64,000 nt of DNA from Apostichopus japonicus (taxonomy: Eukaryota > Echinodermata > Holothuroidea > Aspidochirotida > Stichopodidae). Where the stretch lies: contig NC_092569.1 in NCBI RefSeq assembly GCF_037975245.1, positions 6,752,501 to 6,816,500 on the forward strand. The letters are read 5' to 3'. The translations under genes were made by a program, and so were the position numbers. Below the pieces are notes generated by a model. It ran no database searches, was not told the DNA's origin, and worked only from the letters and a program-made list of their open reading frames with translations. How positions within the stretch are numbered: position 1 is the first letter of the stretch; each line of letters starts with the position of its first letter. Shown in pieces: positions 40,340 to 54,400 of the stretch.

Positions 40340-41510
40340 AGTAAAAATTACGCAGATGCTTTAGCAGAAAGGAACAGCTTAATCAAGGATTGGCTAAAGC
40401 CCAACTTAACCGTAGTAGGTTGTATTACAGTTGTCTAGCCGCTAATTCTCCCCTTATTTAACTATTACGTTCAGACATTGCCATTACCAGGATGAATTCC
40501 ATTTTATATCTGTTTTGGCTTAATAAAGCTGATCGTGTTTGTCGTTATCGGATAATCAACAATTATTCAGAAGGTGCTCTTAAACAGGTCGATTTTGTTA
40601 GTTACTGTTTAGGCTTAAAAATAAGTTGTTCTTCTCGCCTTTCTTCTGGACGGGGGGGGGGGGGGGGCAGTAGCGAAAATTTCGAACCCCTTCGGAGATT
40701 TTCTCAAGTCTTCCTATATGGAACAACATGGCTCTTAATTCGGGTTGGAAAAAACCAGTTTGTTACAGTTATTGGATTGATAAAGAAGTTTTTTGTTAAT
40801 GACCTCGTGTCCCATAATGGTGACTTCTTCACACTCAAGGAATTTGTTAATAATTTTCAGGTTCCATCACACTGTTTAGAATATTATGGCATTGTAAAGT
40901 CCATTAAGTCTTCGTGGCCAGATCTACTTCAGAACATACAGTACATGAGTGTACATGCCGACCCGATAATTTGTATCTAATCGTGTTCTTAAGGAGCGAT
41001 CATGCTATCGCAGCAAATCTGTTTACAAATGATTGATAGAACCTTTGAAACACCCAAACAAATCCAGTCTGAGGTAGTGGAAAAGTATTTCAAGGGAGGA
41101 ATGGTATTTATATTGCCTTACACCATTTAAGTGTATACCATGAATGTAACACTTCGTTGGTTCCAATATCAGTTACTTCATAGGATTATTCCCACAAATT
41201 CCTACATGTACAATATAAATATGGTACATTCAAACGTATACAACTTAATGCGCAACCATTCAACATTTATTTTCTATTGCTACTGTGCTCAAAGTATATT
41301 TGGCGTCTCCCACAAAATATCTGGAGTATAGAGCTGACGTAAATATTAACCTTTCAAATGCCAAAATTGCTATATTTGGTGGTGACTTCGCTCAGCTTTT
41401 GAATATAATTCTTATTGCAATAAAAGATTACATTTCCTGCTGTAAAGAGCATAATGTCATTCCTTCAGTGGCCGGCTTAAAAACAAAATCGGGATTACTT
41501 TAGACTGTGG
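40340..41510 (+). pseudogene. L1/Tx1-like LINE fragment, C-terminal half of ORF2
   Basis: Broken frames read like the post-RT part of an L1/Tx1-type ORF2. The order is DWLKPNLTVVGCITVV (about 40392-40437), INNYSEGALKQVDFVSYCLGLKIS (about 40555-40626), VNDLVSHNGDFFTLKEF (about 40795-40845), YGIVKSIKSSWPDLL (about 40890-40930) and LRWFQYQLLHRIIPTN (about 41151-41200). Stops and frameshifts throughout, with a G run at 40651. A second fragment of the same family lies at 44600-45621. Confidence 0.7.
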
Positions 41511-42239
41511 GAGGATATCTTTATTGAAAAAAAATATGGATTATGATATGTGGGTGAGGAATTGGCTTCCCTGGCTATATATGTCTCTTTTGACTAATAA
41601 TTTGTACTTTGTTGTAAGTCCACTCATTATTACTGAATGAGTCTCAAGTTACTGTGAAACTATTAATTTATTATCACTTTTTATTGACCTTTAAGAACCG
41701 TCGAGAGAAAAACAAATATCCTGCAGTGAATAGACCTGTATATATGTTATTGGATTTGTAAGAATAACTGCCATGTAGCAAAGCTAATCACGATTTTTTT
41801 GAATATGGTCCTCTCTATATATACTATAGCTAGCTGGCTCTCTATACATTGAGTGTACTTATAGATAACACGGTTTAACCGAGTGCGTATAACAGAATGT
41901 ATAAAGTGCTTCGTATTAAATTAATGAGAGTACGGAGGTGCATAGAATATATAGTCAAGGTGCAAGAAGCAATTACTTTTACAGTTAAAGAGGTATAAGT
42001 CATTTTAATAAACATATCCCTTTTACATTTTACACAAGCATTACTCAATTGAGTTGGAACAAAGGCTCACGTGATAATGTTGATAACACAGGTATCACTG
42101 TAGTAGGCTATAATGAAACTGATTACTTCCATATTAAGTGAAACGTATTTCTAGATAGCTTGACTGTATTAGATTATTTGGAGATGAGCAATAGGTGGTT
42201 TTAGAAGTAAACCATTAAATACTTGCTCATCTATTTGTA
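41511..42239. other. No gene seen
   Basis: AT-rich DNA between LINE fragments. Confidence 0.4.
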
Positions 42240-43100
42240 CCATATTCCGTCATTGATTATTAAGTATAAGTAAGTAAAGAGAAACGGGTGCATTGTGCGT
42301 TTATTGAATGTAAACAAAAAATTCGATCTTATTGACTGGACATTCTGTTCATTGAAATTATTTGCTAGTAATAGAAATGAGAAGGATCTGAATATCATTT
42401 ACAACATTTATCAAAATGCGAAATCTTGTGTTGATAATATGGGAGAAAATCATACTTTTTGTTTATTAAAACGTATAGAATTAGGTGCCACATCTCTCAC
42501 CAATCATCTTTGCTTTTTTATTTATGATTTTTAAAGATTAATAAGTATACAGCTATTTTAGCAGCTTTAGTGAAATCTCCTCTGCTATGAATAATGAAAA
42601 ATGAAGTGGAATTTTCCCTTAATCTTTTCACTACATAAATACAGGTAATCCTCATGTGTATATGCCTTACTTTCCATATATAACAACTCCCTGCTTGAAC
42701 ATAACAAATTTGAGCTTGTGCTCAATGGTGTTTATGATAAGCTCACAGTGATTGATGGCATATGAAAGGTTCCAGGAGCAAAACGAAAATTGTAAATTGT
42801 AATAACTTGAGTGTGTGCTAATTATAGTTTTAATTTATTCCCAACTGCATGTGGATTTGGTGGATAAAATGTACCTACTTATAAATAGTGTTTAATTACA
42901 ATAACATGTTTACCAAAGATGCTAATTAGTAGATCGACAAGGCAAAGGTGTGACCTTTACATTTTCTAAAAAAAATTCAAATGATAATTGCAACTGTTTG
43001 CCTAATTGGTTCTCCCTATAATGTTCTATGGTTGTGAAATTTGGAGCTCTGAGCTGTCGAATCACGTCAGCTGAAATCTCGCCATATTTAATTTATAGCA
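42240..43100 (+). pseudogene. CR1/L2-type LINE reverse-transcriptase fragment
   Basis: FDLIDWTF...LKLF.....NIIYNIYQNAKSCVDNMGE (about 42322-42460) follows the pattern KAFD.ID...NMY.NAKSCV..NGE. About 490 bp later PIMFYGCEIWSSELSN (about 43012-43060) fits the LYGCE-W motif of CR1/L2-like elements. The intervening sequence is decayed. Confidence 0.5.
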
Positions 43101-43778
43101 GAATATGTTATGATTTAACAACTCCGAAAAAAAAACTCCGAATTTTAGGATTCATGTTTTATTATATATACAATTCAATTGATACGAATTCCTGGGAAGG
43201 ATTGTACTAAGAAGTATAGTGAGAAATAGTTGTCACGTACTGTATCTAAGTTTTATTTTAGAGCTCTTCACTCGACAAAGACATATTTTGTAGTTCTCTG
43301 AGAATCCAGCTAACTCTATACACCGACCCAACTACCCTAAGTAACTCTTTCAAGTTTATAACGTCATATTATAATGCAGTTTCTGTACAACCTATGCAGC
43401 AAATTCATCGTTACTTCAAACTTTGAAGTGTTACCCTGGAAAATCATGTTATCAAAATTTTACCGAAGACAACAACTTTATTGTCATTAGTAGACACAGT
43501 AGGCCTATCCAAACCAATGAGTACCAGTATAGAACAAAATGTACCCGAACTCGATTACGTGTCCGAATACGGACTCGAGAAATACAAATATTGAGACAAT
43601 ACAATTCACAATACATTATAAAGATCTGTCTAACAAGTACAGATTTGTGCACTGAATCGTTTGACCTTACGTGATTGTTTTGCTTCATTGAGCCACAAAC
43701 ACGTATAATATATTGTCCTGGTCGGATCATCGAGAAACTTAGAAGTCTTATCGAATCCAAACAAGGGTTGCAATGTCA

Positions 43779-44085
43779 TGAAATATAAAAGTAAATACAT
43801 CTCAGAATACACTCCCCAGAGCAAGACCACCACCCCCCCCCCCGGACATCTATACAACGACCCAAGGGCCGCACCTTATATACAACCATGGACCGACGGA
43901 CTCAAATGGACTGTTGGCGCCCTTTTCAGCTTTTTAGCACTTTTTACTTATTCGCGATTATTGACTTTTTTAAATATAAAAGTAAATACATCTCAGAACA
44001 CTCCCCAGGGCAAGACCACCCCCCCCGAACATCTGAACGACCCAAGGGACGCAACTCCTCCTTCATACAATCCTGGACCCACCTC
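43779..44085. repeat. Diverged direct repeat, two units about 195 bp apart
   Basis: AATATAAAAGTAAATACATC, then TCAGAA..ACTCCCCAG, GCAAGACCACC and GACCCAAGGG, recurs at about 43783 and 43975. Both units have a C run and similar order. Confidence 0.75.
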
Positions 44086-44599
44086 TAGCTCTTCAATAAA
44101 AGTTCATGCATCTACCTAAATCAGTTGTCGGAATTTAGTACCCCAACTTTAAATTCCTGTACACGTTACTGGGTTTAACTTAAATTCTCAGAATCTTCAA
44201 TGGGTGGGGGGGGGGCGGTGGGGGGATATTTATCTTTGGCCCTCACACCACGTCGAAAGCTGGCTACGCGCCTGATTATACTCCATAATATCATGATTGT
44301 TCAACAACATTACATATGTTGGATATAGCAGAGTAAAAAGTTAATATATATAAGAAAGCAGACACTCGGCGTAAGTTTGAGGGGAAAAAATAGGCCCCCC
44401 TCTCCAAAGCGACTCTACACTAGAAATTCCACGTGAGCTGCATATGGTTATACCGTATAGTAATTGCATTTGAATTCGGACAGATATCCGGACTCGAGTC
44501 TGCTCTTATGTGGCTTCGACGCGAGTTGTCTTGGATTGGACACCCAGTCCACACAAGTCCAAAGTTTTCCATCTTTATCATTAAAATGATTCCAACTAT

Positions 44600-45621
44600 G
44601 GTGAACAGATAATTTGGAACAATTCGTTTACTAAAATTACTAAGATGGTATTTTACAACTCAATGTTCCAAAGAGGGATTAGGCAGGTGAAACATTAGTT
44701 TGACAATGACTATCGTCCATTGTCAATACTGCGTTTCAAAGAGAAGTATAGATTAGATTATTGCCCATTTACTGTTTACTATGGAATTATTTCCTCTATC
44801 CCTAGAGCATGGAAGGATGGACTGGTGAAGGTTCACAAGGATATTGTTGATAGCTCTAGTGATTATCCCCAGTTTATTCCCTCTGTCTCTAAACATATTT
44901 ATAATAGCCTTATTACTCGTGTTAGCACTCCTCCTGCGGCTGTAGCCAAATGGAATCTTTATTTCAATATCACAGCCACCCAATGGGAGAATATTTTTCA
45001 AGCCCCGTTTCGCTCTGTCAGAGATTCCAAGATGCAATATTTCCAATTTCGCTTCCTTCATCGCATTATTGGAACAAACCACTGCCGTCATAAAATAGGG
45101 CAAAACGAAAACCCACGATGTCAATTTTGTGGCCGCTATGACGAGACCCTGTTACATCTGTTTTGGGACTGCCCTATTATATCGGACTTTATTTTAGATA
45201 TGGAGCAAGCTATTTTTGGCAGTCAATGTATACTTTCGAAGAATGACATTTGCTTTGGGTTTCATTATTCTGTGAATCACCCATATAATTTCTTAAGTTT
45301 TCATCTCAAGTACTTCATCTTCAGTAAAAAAAAAATCAAACACGGAAATGAGATGTCGAGATTTTCTATATAAGTTAAAAATTGCTATTAAACTTGAGAA
45401 AGAACTCAAGCAAAGAGGCAAAGCTTTCATTTCTTACGAGCAGTTAAAAGACTCATTTAGTATAATTGCACTATATACTGTTCAGTTAACTACGATGCAT
45501 CGTGTTTTTTTGTATGTACCTATCATTACTTGTAAAAGGTTTTTGACCTTATTGTATTTAAATATGTTCGAATTGGCACAAGAATGTTACCAATAAAGAT
45601 ACCAAGCGTGGTAAAAAAAAA
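44600..45621 (+). pseudogene. L1/Tx1-like LINE 3' fragment with poly(A)
   Basis: The frame at 44720-45373 reads DYCPFTVYYGIISSIPRAWKD, RFLHRIIGTNHC, then the C-terminal zinc-knuckle-like pattern C-x2-C-x7-H-x4-C in CQFCGRYDETLLHLFWDC (about 45121-45172). A frameshift near 45340 continues into KLKIAIKLEKELKQRGKAFI. AATAAA at 45592 and an A run at 45612-45621 mark the 3' end. The 5' part is missing. Similar residues at 40340-41510 show a shared family. Confidence 0.8.
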
Positions 45622-47651
45622 ATGATCAGTTGTAATTGCCTTTTGACTGCAGGGTGCTCCCAATTAAATGGGATCCTCCTGCTAAAAATAGTGTACAATA
45701 TATATATATGAAGATGCAAAGCCTCGGTATGGATGCGTTTATGTTTAACTGCATACAGTCCTTCTACATTACATAATAATTCATTGAATATGTGTGGTTG
45801 GTTTCAAACCATCTCGTATCACAAATTGTCATCTGTATTAAACATAACATCGACTAACGCAAAACTATAGAAGAGGAAAATCCACGGAGTTGTATGTCGC
45901 ATCTCTAAACTCGGTTTGTCATCAATTTGGAGGTATGTTGTAATACACCAACCTAGTTTAAAGTACATATGCCTTATGAGTTAGAGTGAAGTTTACGATA
46001 TCAAGACTTTTCATGTTTTTTTTTGTTGTAAATTAAAACGCTTTCAAACGTTGATAATCACCATTTCTACATTGGAATGTACTTTCAGCTATTTTACGTT
46101 TTCTGCCATGAATATCATAGCAAAAAAAAAAATACCAGATTCTTTTATTTATGACTTTTGACCTCTGACCTTTAAATTTGTGACGTCATTCCGCACAGAG
46201 ATTCACTAATCCGTGTTTGAGCAAACACCCAACCAGTTTTAAGTCCAGCCTGCTTTACGGTTTAGGAGAATTTAGTAACCCACTTTTTTTTTGGTTAGAA
46301 ACTTCCCACATATTCACACATTATTACCCTCCCTGTATTTTGCGTATAGGTCTACCCGTCCCCGTATTATTGAGGTACGTCTACCCATGTATGTCCCACT
46401 AAGTAACCAGTGCTGATCGGTCGGATCACAACATCCGAATTCAAGTCCGAGTCCTTAGGATTCGAGACCGAGACCAAGTCCAATTAAGAGCGAGTCCTTA
46501 GGATTCGAGTCGATACTGAGGTCATCACAATCCGTGTTCAAGTCGAGTCACCGAATCCGATAAACCCAACAAAATATTTGCACGGTGCTGTAGTAATCAC
46601 AAAATATCATGTACTCGAGTGGTAACCCCGCCGGGTACTGTTTGCAATTGATATTGCAGTAAAAGTATTCGTATTCATCATTCTTATGTTGGTTCTTGCA
46701 TGCATGCTAAGTACTCATAATCGATTTGAAGTATTTAGTACTCGCTGAGGACAAGTACGATTCGAGTAGTACCGTACAAAAGTGTAAAAAGGCAACGGTT
46801 GTAGGGTTTCAATGACTTTCACCAAAGACAATGATTGCTTCACCTATTCAATAAAGGGCATCCGCCGACAGGACATGAGACTGCTCCTAATTTGCCTTCT
46901 TGAAATAATGTGCTCATAAGATTTCAAAGTTTGACCACTGCTGACCTATAACCTCCACCAAAACCAATGTTAGGCTTCTTAATTTCGATTCTTGAGAAAT
47001 CGTACTTACAATAAGGCACTGCACACATGCAAACAGGCTTAATTGATGATGACGTCACGCAGCTAGTCTGTGTAGGACTAAATTTGTCCCCAATCGGTAA
47101 GCTTTCCCCCCTTTATTCCATTTCATGTAAAAATTTAAATATTAAAAAATTAAAATTTGGTTCACCGATGAATCGTGGGATGGGGAGATGGGGGGGGGGT
47201 GGTAGGAGTTGTTTCCAAGCCCCTGAAGTTTGCCGTGGTGTGCACTTTATACAGGTGGGTTTTTTTGCTCACCGAAAATGTTTGCCCCCCTCTCCCCCAC
47301 CATAAAAAAGTTTGCTTCCACTGTTACGAGTACTACAACACAGCGCAGACAACTATAACCCACCAGTTTCAGTCCAATGCCGCAAAAGATATGAGTGGGT
47401 AGCTTTTCAGAACCATGTTGCACAAATTTTCGATAGCGCACAAGATATTTCATCACCACAATGCAGTATATAACATGTATAAGGATGAGATAATGAATTA
47501 TGAAAGCCAAATAAGTGAATATTACAACATAAAAAGGTGCTAGTTGTGACGTACCACATTGGAGACAGTGCACGGTGGAAATATAGGTAGGCCCGTAGCA
47601 AGGCTGGAACTAAGAGTAGGTCCCCCTCCCCAGGGACCGATTCCACACCCA
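45622..47651. other. No gene seen; CGAGTCC repeats
   Basis: Interspersed CGAGTCC/GGACTCG-type motifs (CCGAGTCCTTAGGATTCGAG twice, at about 46450-46510). These look like a decayed element terminus. The rest is unique DNA and no gene was recognised. Confidence 0.5.
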
Positions 47652-47659
47652 TTTGTGAC

Positions 47660-47961
47660 CAGGCGCGTAGCCAGGAATTTGCCAACGGAGGGGCGAACCT
47701 GTAGGCAAACTATCAGAGCCGTAGATTCTGCATTGAAAACTATCTTAGCGTAGCGCCACCATGAGTTGACGCGAAGCGTACGATTAAATTTTGGCTGAAA
47801 ATGCCCCCCAGATCGCTGGAAATGGCACTTCCCAGGCCTTGTAAGCTGCATCTTATCATTTTCTCTTTTGAAATTACTAGCGATGTCATAAAAACATACA
47901 AAAATATGCGCAAGGGGGCCGGGGGCGGCTTCCCCCTTCGCCCCCCTTGACTACGCGCCTG
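47660..47961. mobile_element. CAGGCGCGTAGCCAGG MITE with perfect 8-bp TSD
   Basis: 302 bp with termini CAGGCGCGTAGCCAGG and ACTACGCGCCTG, flanked by identical TTTGTGAC (47652-47659 and 47962-47969). It carries the family hairpin core on the minus strand (about 47740-47790). The 8-bp duplication indicates a hAT-like mechanism for this abundant family. Confidence 0.92.
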
Positions 47962-47969
47962 TTTGTGAC

Positions 47970-48350
47970 ACCAATATGTGTACCAAAAAACTTCACAATT
48001 AGTAAAGGACACAAATATATTGCCTCTTATTCAAGTATTACACCCCCCCCCCCCTCCCCAATCCAGAATTCTTGTCTGTCGGCCAGGGGATAGGTAATCC
48101 ATACAAAGGGGACGTGGCAGTGGTGAGATATCGAATGTTATTTGTTCTTGCTCAAGTCATTTTTAAGCTGACTTTACATGAAACTCTCCAGCATTGCCAA
48201 GGTATAATAGAGGGCTCGACTTACGTAGCCAATATTGAAGAAGCGGAGAGCGAATAGGTGTTCGTTTATATGTGTACATTCACATGTATTAATTCATTAC
48301 TTCGCGGTACATTACCGTCCAACTTTTCTCCATAAACACTAATTTTAGCC
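47970..48350 (+). promoter_or_regulatory. Probable EIF3E promoter and 5' UTR
   Basis: Region between the MITE and the start codon. No TATA box is obvious. A pyrimidine stretch CTTTTCTCC (48323-48331) could be a TOP-like start, which would give a leader of about 28 nt; this is speculative. The start context AGCCATGG is strong (G at -3 and +4). Confidence 0.4.
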
Positions 48351-48440
48351 ATGGCTGACTACGATTTGACTAGAAAAATCGGTCAATATCTTGACCGTCA
48401 TCTTGTTTTCCCACTATTGGAATTCCTTTCGGCCAAACAG
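48351..48440 (+). CDS. EIF3E: EIF3E exon 1
   Basis: Encodes the first 30 residues, ending LLEFLSAKQ. Phase 0; donor CAG|GTCTGT. Confidence 0.95.
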
Positions 48441-51400
48441 GTCTGTTTCAAAGAGCACAACTGAACGATATAATCTATGCCGGGCATATGTTTTCCCCAA
48501 TTTTGACCTTTGTAAGCTAGGCTAAGCTAAGATACAAGATTTGTACGGTAGGATGTATTGGCATAGCCGCACGTGTGTTGTGCATATACAAAGTGTACAA
48601 GACAGCGGAAGAGTAATTTAGGCTAGAGACTTCTTAGACTTAGGCCTATGTGGAAGATTCCTCACATGCCAGGACGCACCATGTTAGTAGGGCAGGGTTG
48701 ATAAATTGGATTTAGGTTCAAAATAGTAAGGCCCTGAAGCCCTATGCTAGACGACATGGAGGTGTAAAATAAGATTGTCAGTGAGGTGCACTACTGAGCA
48801 ACACTTAGCCTAAACTTATGTCCAGACATTGTCATTATTTTATAGAACAATGTCTATTTTTTCACAGTATGTGGATAGCTTGGCTTTACGATAGTATGGA
48901 GCCAATAAATAGCATGAGCCAAACTTCAGCAAACCTTAAACTTGCAAGTTGCAGTAACAACTGCACATCCCAACAGGAAATGTGTGGCTAAGATCTAAAA
49001 GTAAGGCCTGTTGTACACGATTCATAAATTCTACCTGGACCTTGTGGAATTGGAAGTCAGATCCATTTTTACAATGAACGTAACCTAGCTAAGTTGCATA
49101 TTGAAGTTAGTTGTACAGGCATGAGACTCTTCCGCGGAAACGCGGATTTCAGATTTTTTTTTTTTCATTTTCGCGTTTTTTCTCGTAATTCGCGTTTTTT
49201 ATTATTTTTTTTATTTAATTATTATTATTTTTTTATTTATTTAATTTTTTTTTTTTTTTTGCCGAACATGCTGGACTGTGAAGGGAAGGAACACCGAATT
49301 TGACCAGTGGTGGAATCAAGTAGCACAAAGCAAGCAAAAAAGCCCTTTTTTTGGTTCAAAAAAGCTAATGGATAAATTATACAAGCAGAAATTCCACAAT
49401 TTTTTGGCGAGTTACGTGATGTGATAGATTCCATCTAGAGTCCACCATTTTGCATTTAAGCCCTCCTTACCTGACAAAAAAATTCTAAAGGGGAGGGGGA
49501 CACCCCCTCCCCTTAAACCCCTCCCCCAGGATGGCGATCAATAAATTTCAGATTTTTTTTCCCCGGCTCAGTCTCATCCCTGAGTTGTAACTAGGCCTAA
49601 CAGTAACACTTCACACGTGAGACCGTTTGAATTCACATGGTAAAAGAGTTCTCCAGGATAAAACACACATTGTACAGTAGCTGACAAGTCCTAGGATACC
49701 GTTATTTTCAGCACACGTTACTTTCCGCTGAAACAAAACGGTGTTTTCCGCTGACAAATTTGTCAGCGGAAAACAACTTTTTTTTCAACGGAAAGTACCG
49801 TTTTTTTGGGAGGAACAGAATGACTTACTGAAATGATTAGGCACATGGAAGGATTTAGGAGGATGGAGAAGATAGGATTTGACTGTAACAGGATAAAATG
49901 TAGCTTCGAGACTAGATTATTATTAGGATAGCTAATGTTGTAGCTTAGGCTGTAAGCACTAGCTTAGGCTGTAAGCACAAGTTTAATTTTTAAAATCGGC
50001 CATGATTTTAGATGTAACTCGTAAGAAAGGTGGTGCAAAATGCGTGTTCGGGTCTTAAAACAGCCCTTATACAGCCATTTCCAGCGAAAATCAAAAAGAT
50101 ACTGCCTTTTACAACTTTTTTTCAAACCATCATTATGCTGATCGCAGTTTTAATACTTTATTAGATACTCAATCCTTCATAACGCGGGCGTCCCTTTGCC
50201 CTTTTATCCGCCCACCGCCTCATACTTCTTTAATAATCCCTAATTACAAACACCCCAAGCCTCCTGTAAATTATAAGCAGCTTAACTTTTCTGACATGAA
50301 CTCAGTCTAACCATCCTTTATCAACGTTCTTTGATACTTTCTCATGTTATTTTAATCATCCTGCCTGAATTTGGTATCCTAAAATTGAGGAAAAATATAG
50401 TGTACAGGTAAGTGAAAAAAAAGTGTTTTCCGCAGAAGAATTTTTTCAGCGGAAAGTAATTTGCGGAAAGTAACGTATGCGGAAAACAACTGAAACCGTC
50501 CTAGGACACTGGGTGCATACCCATAGCATTCCAGATGCAAGGCCTATGTTTCATTGCTCAAATTGCCACCACCATTTGAACTAAAAAGTAAAGTAAAACT
50601 AAAAGCTTCATAATTGACACACCTTCGTAATTGACGCACCATCAAATATTACTAGCAATGATAAAGCAGGCAACCTAAACTTTTTGCAGAGTTGCATATT
50701 TCATGGGTTTGAATCCATTTCAGGTATGTGCTGATCAAAGTGTGTTTTTTTTAAAGCTTTTATCACCCTCCCCCCAGTTTTACACGTAATTTTGGCATTT
50801 GGAAATTTATCTTGCCCCCTAAAAATAACCCAGATTACCTCAAGATGATACCATTGCTCTCTGGGACCTCACCTGTCTGAGCTTAGAGGCTCAGAGCATA
50901 GCAAACAGCATCCAGAGTCAATGGATGTATACTTATAGCTAGCTTATCGACGAATGTGTCAATTTTGGGTTGTGAAAGAACTTGACACGGCAGACGTTTT
51001 ATGGTCAAATTCTGCTCAATTGTACGTTGCGTAGGCACAGAACAATAAATATTTTGAGATCATTACATTTCGGAGGAACTACACATATAAAAAATGCATA
51101 CAGTTGAGTGATTTGGGTTTTTCCTTGATAGATCTCATTGATCAAATCCTAAAGTGCGTCAAATATGAGCCCACCATGCTACTGGTTCTGACCAGAGTTA
51201 ATGTACATTTTGTAAATAGTTGCAAATGTTAAGCTTACAAATGTTATATTAGCGATCGTTAACTTTACCGTAGCTATGTTTTTCTATACAGTCATACAGA
51301 TTTAGCTCGCTTGCTGTAAAGCTAAATCATATAACGTAACGTGCACGGGCACTGATGCATTGCCTACACTACGATGGTTCGCACTACCAGTGTACTAAAT

Positions 51401-54400
51401 ATAATATCTGTATGGCCTACGTTACATTACATTGCAACATGGTCAGAAATAAGGGGGGGGGGGCGACAGGCGATTCGCCCTAGCAAGTGCTTAAAAGCCC
51501 TCTGAAAGCACAATTGTAACTGGACAACATACATTAATCTTGGAGTGACTCGAACCCGGGACCTTATGATTGAAAGGCACCGGCATTAACCACTGAGCTA
51601 ACACTCCACAATATTGATTGATGTTGATAGATTGATATTTGATAGATTGATATTTGATAGATTCATTCTACATCATCTTTCAAAAGAGGGAGCAATGTTA
51701 ATTTTTGGACTTACCTTTATTAACAGATTTACAATGAAGGTGACATGCTCAAAGGAAAATTGGAGCTTCTTAGTAATACTAACATGGTGAGTAGAGAATT
51801 TTGTTTGTTTTGTTCACTAGAAATTGTTCTCTGTGTGGAAGTGATTGGCCAGTGGAAGTCAATGGTTTTCATCAGAAGCTCAGCACAAACCCTCAGTTGG
51901 TATAATGTGTTTGGATCAAAATTCAAGGACAATCTGAACCTGAAAGGGGGAAATTCTAGATTTTCTCGACTGATTAATGAAAGGTGTTTCAACCTTTAAG
52001 GAAAGGTCCATGGGCCAAGATCAAGGAGCTATCGGTCTGATTCAGGGGCATAGCTACAATAACGTTCTTTCACAGGGGCCCAAGGGGGCAAGCAGAACCT
52101 TTTTTACCCCCTTTTCCTTGATAAGAAAAAAAGTCTGGCCACTTTGGGGGTATCCACCACTGAACTCTAATTCCTCCCTGACTGAATGTAAGAATTCTCT
52201 CCGGTGAAGATGGAGGTAGGGACCGTGCCTCCCTTCTCCGCCTTCCCCTTTGCGCACGTCTCTGCTTTGGAACAGGAACTGCATGCCTGCAACAGAACTG
52301 CATGTACATAGCCACTTCATTTTGCTCCGAAACCTCTCCAAGCCACCATACTAAATCAGTCCTTTCTTATTCCAATGAGAAGTAGGGATCACCAACATGT
52401 GCTACTTGCTACAAAACTTGTTTACAGAGCACATGATGAACTAACAGAACTATTAAGGCATATCCTGGCATGTTTCGTAAAGCTCATGAAAAACTATCTG
52501 TATTGAAAGCAAAGCAGCTGGCAGAGCTTGTTATCAGTGATGATCACTCGTTGAAACACTCTCAAATATTCATTGGAACAAAATGAGAAACAGTCATTCT
52601 TCAGATGGGAGTCTTCAAGGATGCATGCATTCCTAACAAAGGTCAAGAATGCTTACAAAGATGCAGCAGTGTACTGTATCTACAGGCGAAACTTTCCCCC
52701 CCTCCCTCTCAAGAAGCAGGTGCTTGAACTGCTATCAGCTGTGGATCTTTAGGCACAAGGGCATTTCTCTCACTGGTGAATACTTGAAGAAACTAACAAA
52801 GGCAATGAAAATTGGTTTAACACCTTCTGAAAAAGATCAGTGTTTATCTTCAAGTTTCAGCTCTTCAACTGGATAAATCTTTGCCTGAAGTAGAAGTGAG
52901 GATTGACAAGTGGTGGTCATCTGTTCTTAAGAAGTATCCAGCTTTTGAAGCCTGTTATTTCAGCAGCACTTAGTATATTCACAGGGCCACGTACAGTATT
53001 GAGCAGTCATTTAGTATAATGAATAATATTATAATTAGCAAAACAACAAATAGGTTAACCATTGACACATTCAGTGCAATTCAAACTGTAAAAATTGACT
53101 TGTTGTCTACCAAACAAACCTCACTTCAAAGATACCAAAGCAAACATAAACTTACATTATCCAGTGGGTAAGGCTTTATTTGTATGAGCGCTAGTATTCA
53201 TTCTGGTTTTATGAAAAGTCACAGGTCTATATAGTTTTAGCTTCTGTTCCAAAAGTTGAATCAATATTCACTCAGTATGGATGATGAAATATTTCAGATG
53301 AAAGTTTGACTTTTTGAATGTTTCAGATCTTCTTATCTTTGTATTTTTTCATCAGGTTGATTTTGCTATGGATGTCTTCAGACAACTCTATCCAAACCAA
53401 GAAGTTCCCAAAAGTGAGTATTTAATGAGTACTCTACATTACTGTACTTGCCAAAACAAGATGCAATCTGTTTGATTTGATAATATGGAAGACTTTCAGC
53501 TATGATAATGTAGTTGCTCTGTTAATACAATTAGCCAGGAACCTTTAACCACCAACACATTAAAACAAATATTCCTTTTTCTCCTTCAAATCTGTGTGTG
53601 ACTTTTCACTTACCTTCTTTAGTTATTAATTGTAATATGAATATAGTTTTATATATATTTTTGTATTTTTTTGTATTGTGCGAGTATCGAAATTTCCGAT
53701 TTTATGGAGCAATAAAGTCTTACTTATACTTATAACCAAATAGCGAACAATGTAATTTGCTGCATAGTGTACAGTAAATACTGTACTCTTGGAAATGGAT
53801 AGCACTGTACAAGAAGGAGAAGGGTGCTTTCTTATTTACTTTCGGTTAAATTCATTCGTTCATGATGGTTATGAAGAGTGCTGTGATATTATTGGAGGGG
53901 TCTGTTTGGTATAACTGCAGTAGTAGGACTCTTTTCTGCATCATCAGGCTTGCCTGTAGGATTTATATAATTTGTGCTGAATGTCTCCATGATTCTTATG
54001 TATAGTGTTTCTTTATGTATCTATGTACTTACAGCACTGAGAGATAAGCGTTCTTCAGTTGTGACCCAGTTGAAACAACTTCAGAGTGAGACTGAGCCCA
54101 TCATCAAGATCTTTGAGGATCAGACTGTCGTGGAACAGATTGAAAGTACGAGAGACGGCAGGGATCTCTTCCAGTTTTTAGAAAAGGAACACAATGTGAG
54201 TATATGGGATGCCTTTCACACAGTCGTTGATAAGATTGTGTAATTTTGGTGATGTTCGCAGCCTTTTATCCTTATGCATAGCATGCATACATTGGGTTTA
54301 AAGGACAATCATGCTTGGCAGCATAACTATAATTACTCAAAAACTATGATTTTTTGTCATTTTGTTGACAAATTGCTTATTCAAATCTGGTGACTTTGAC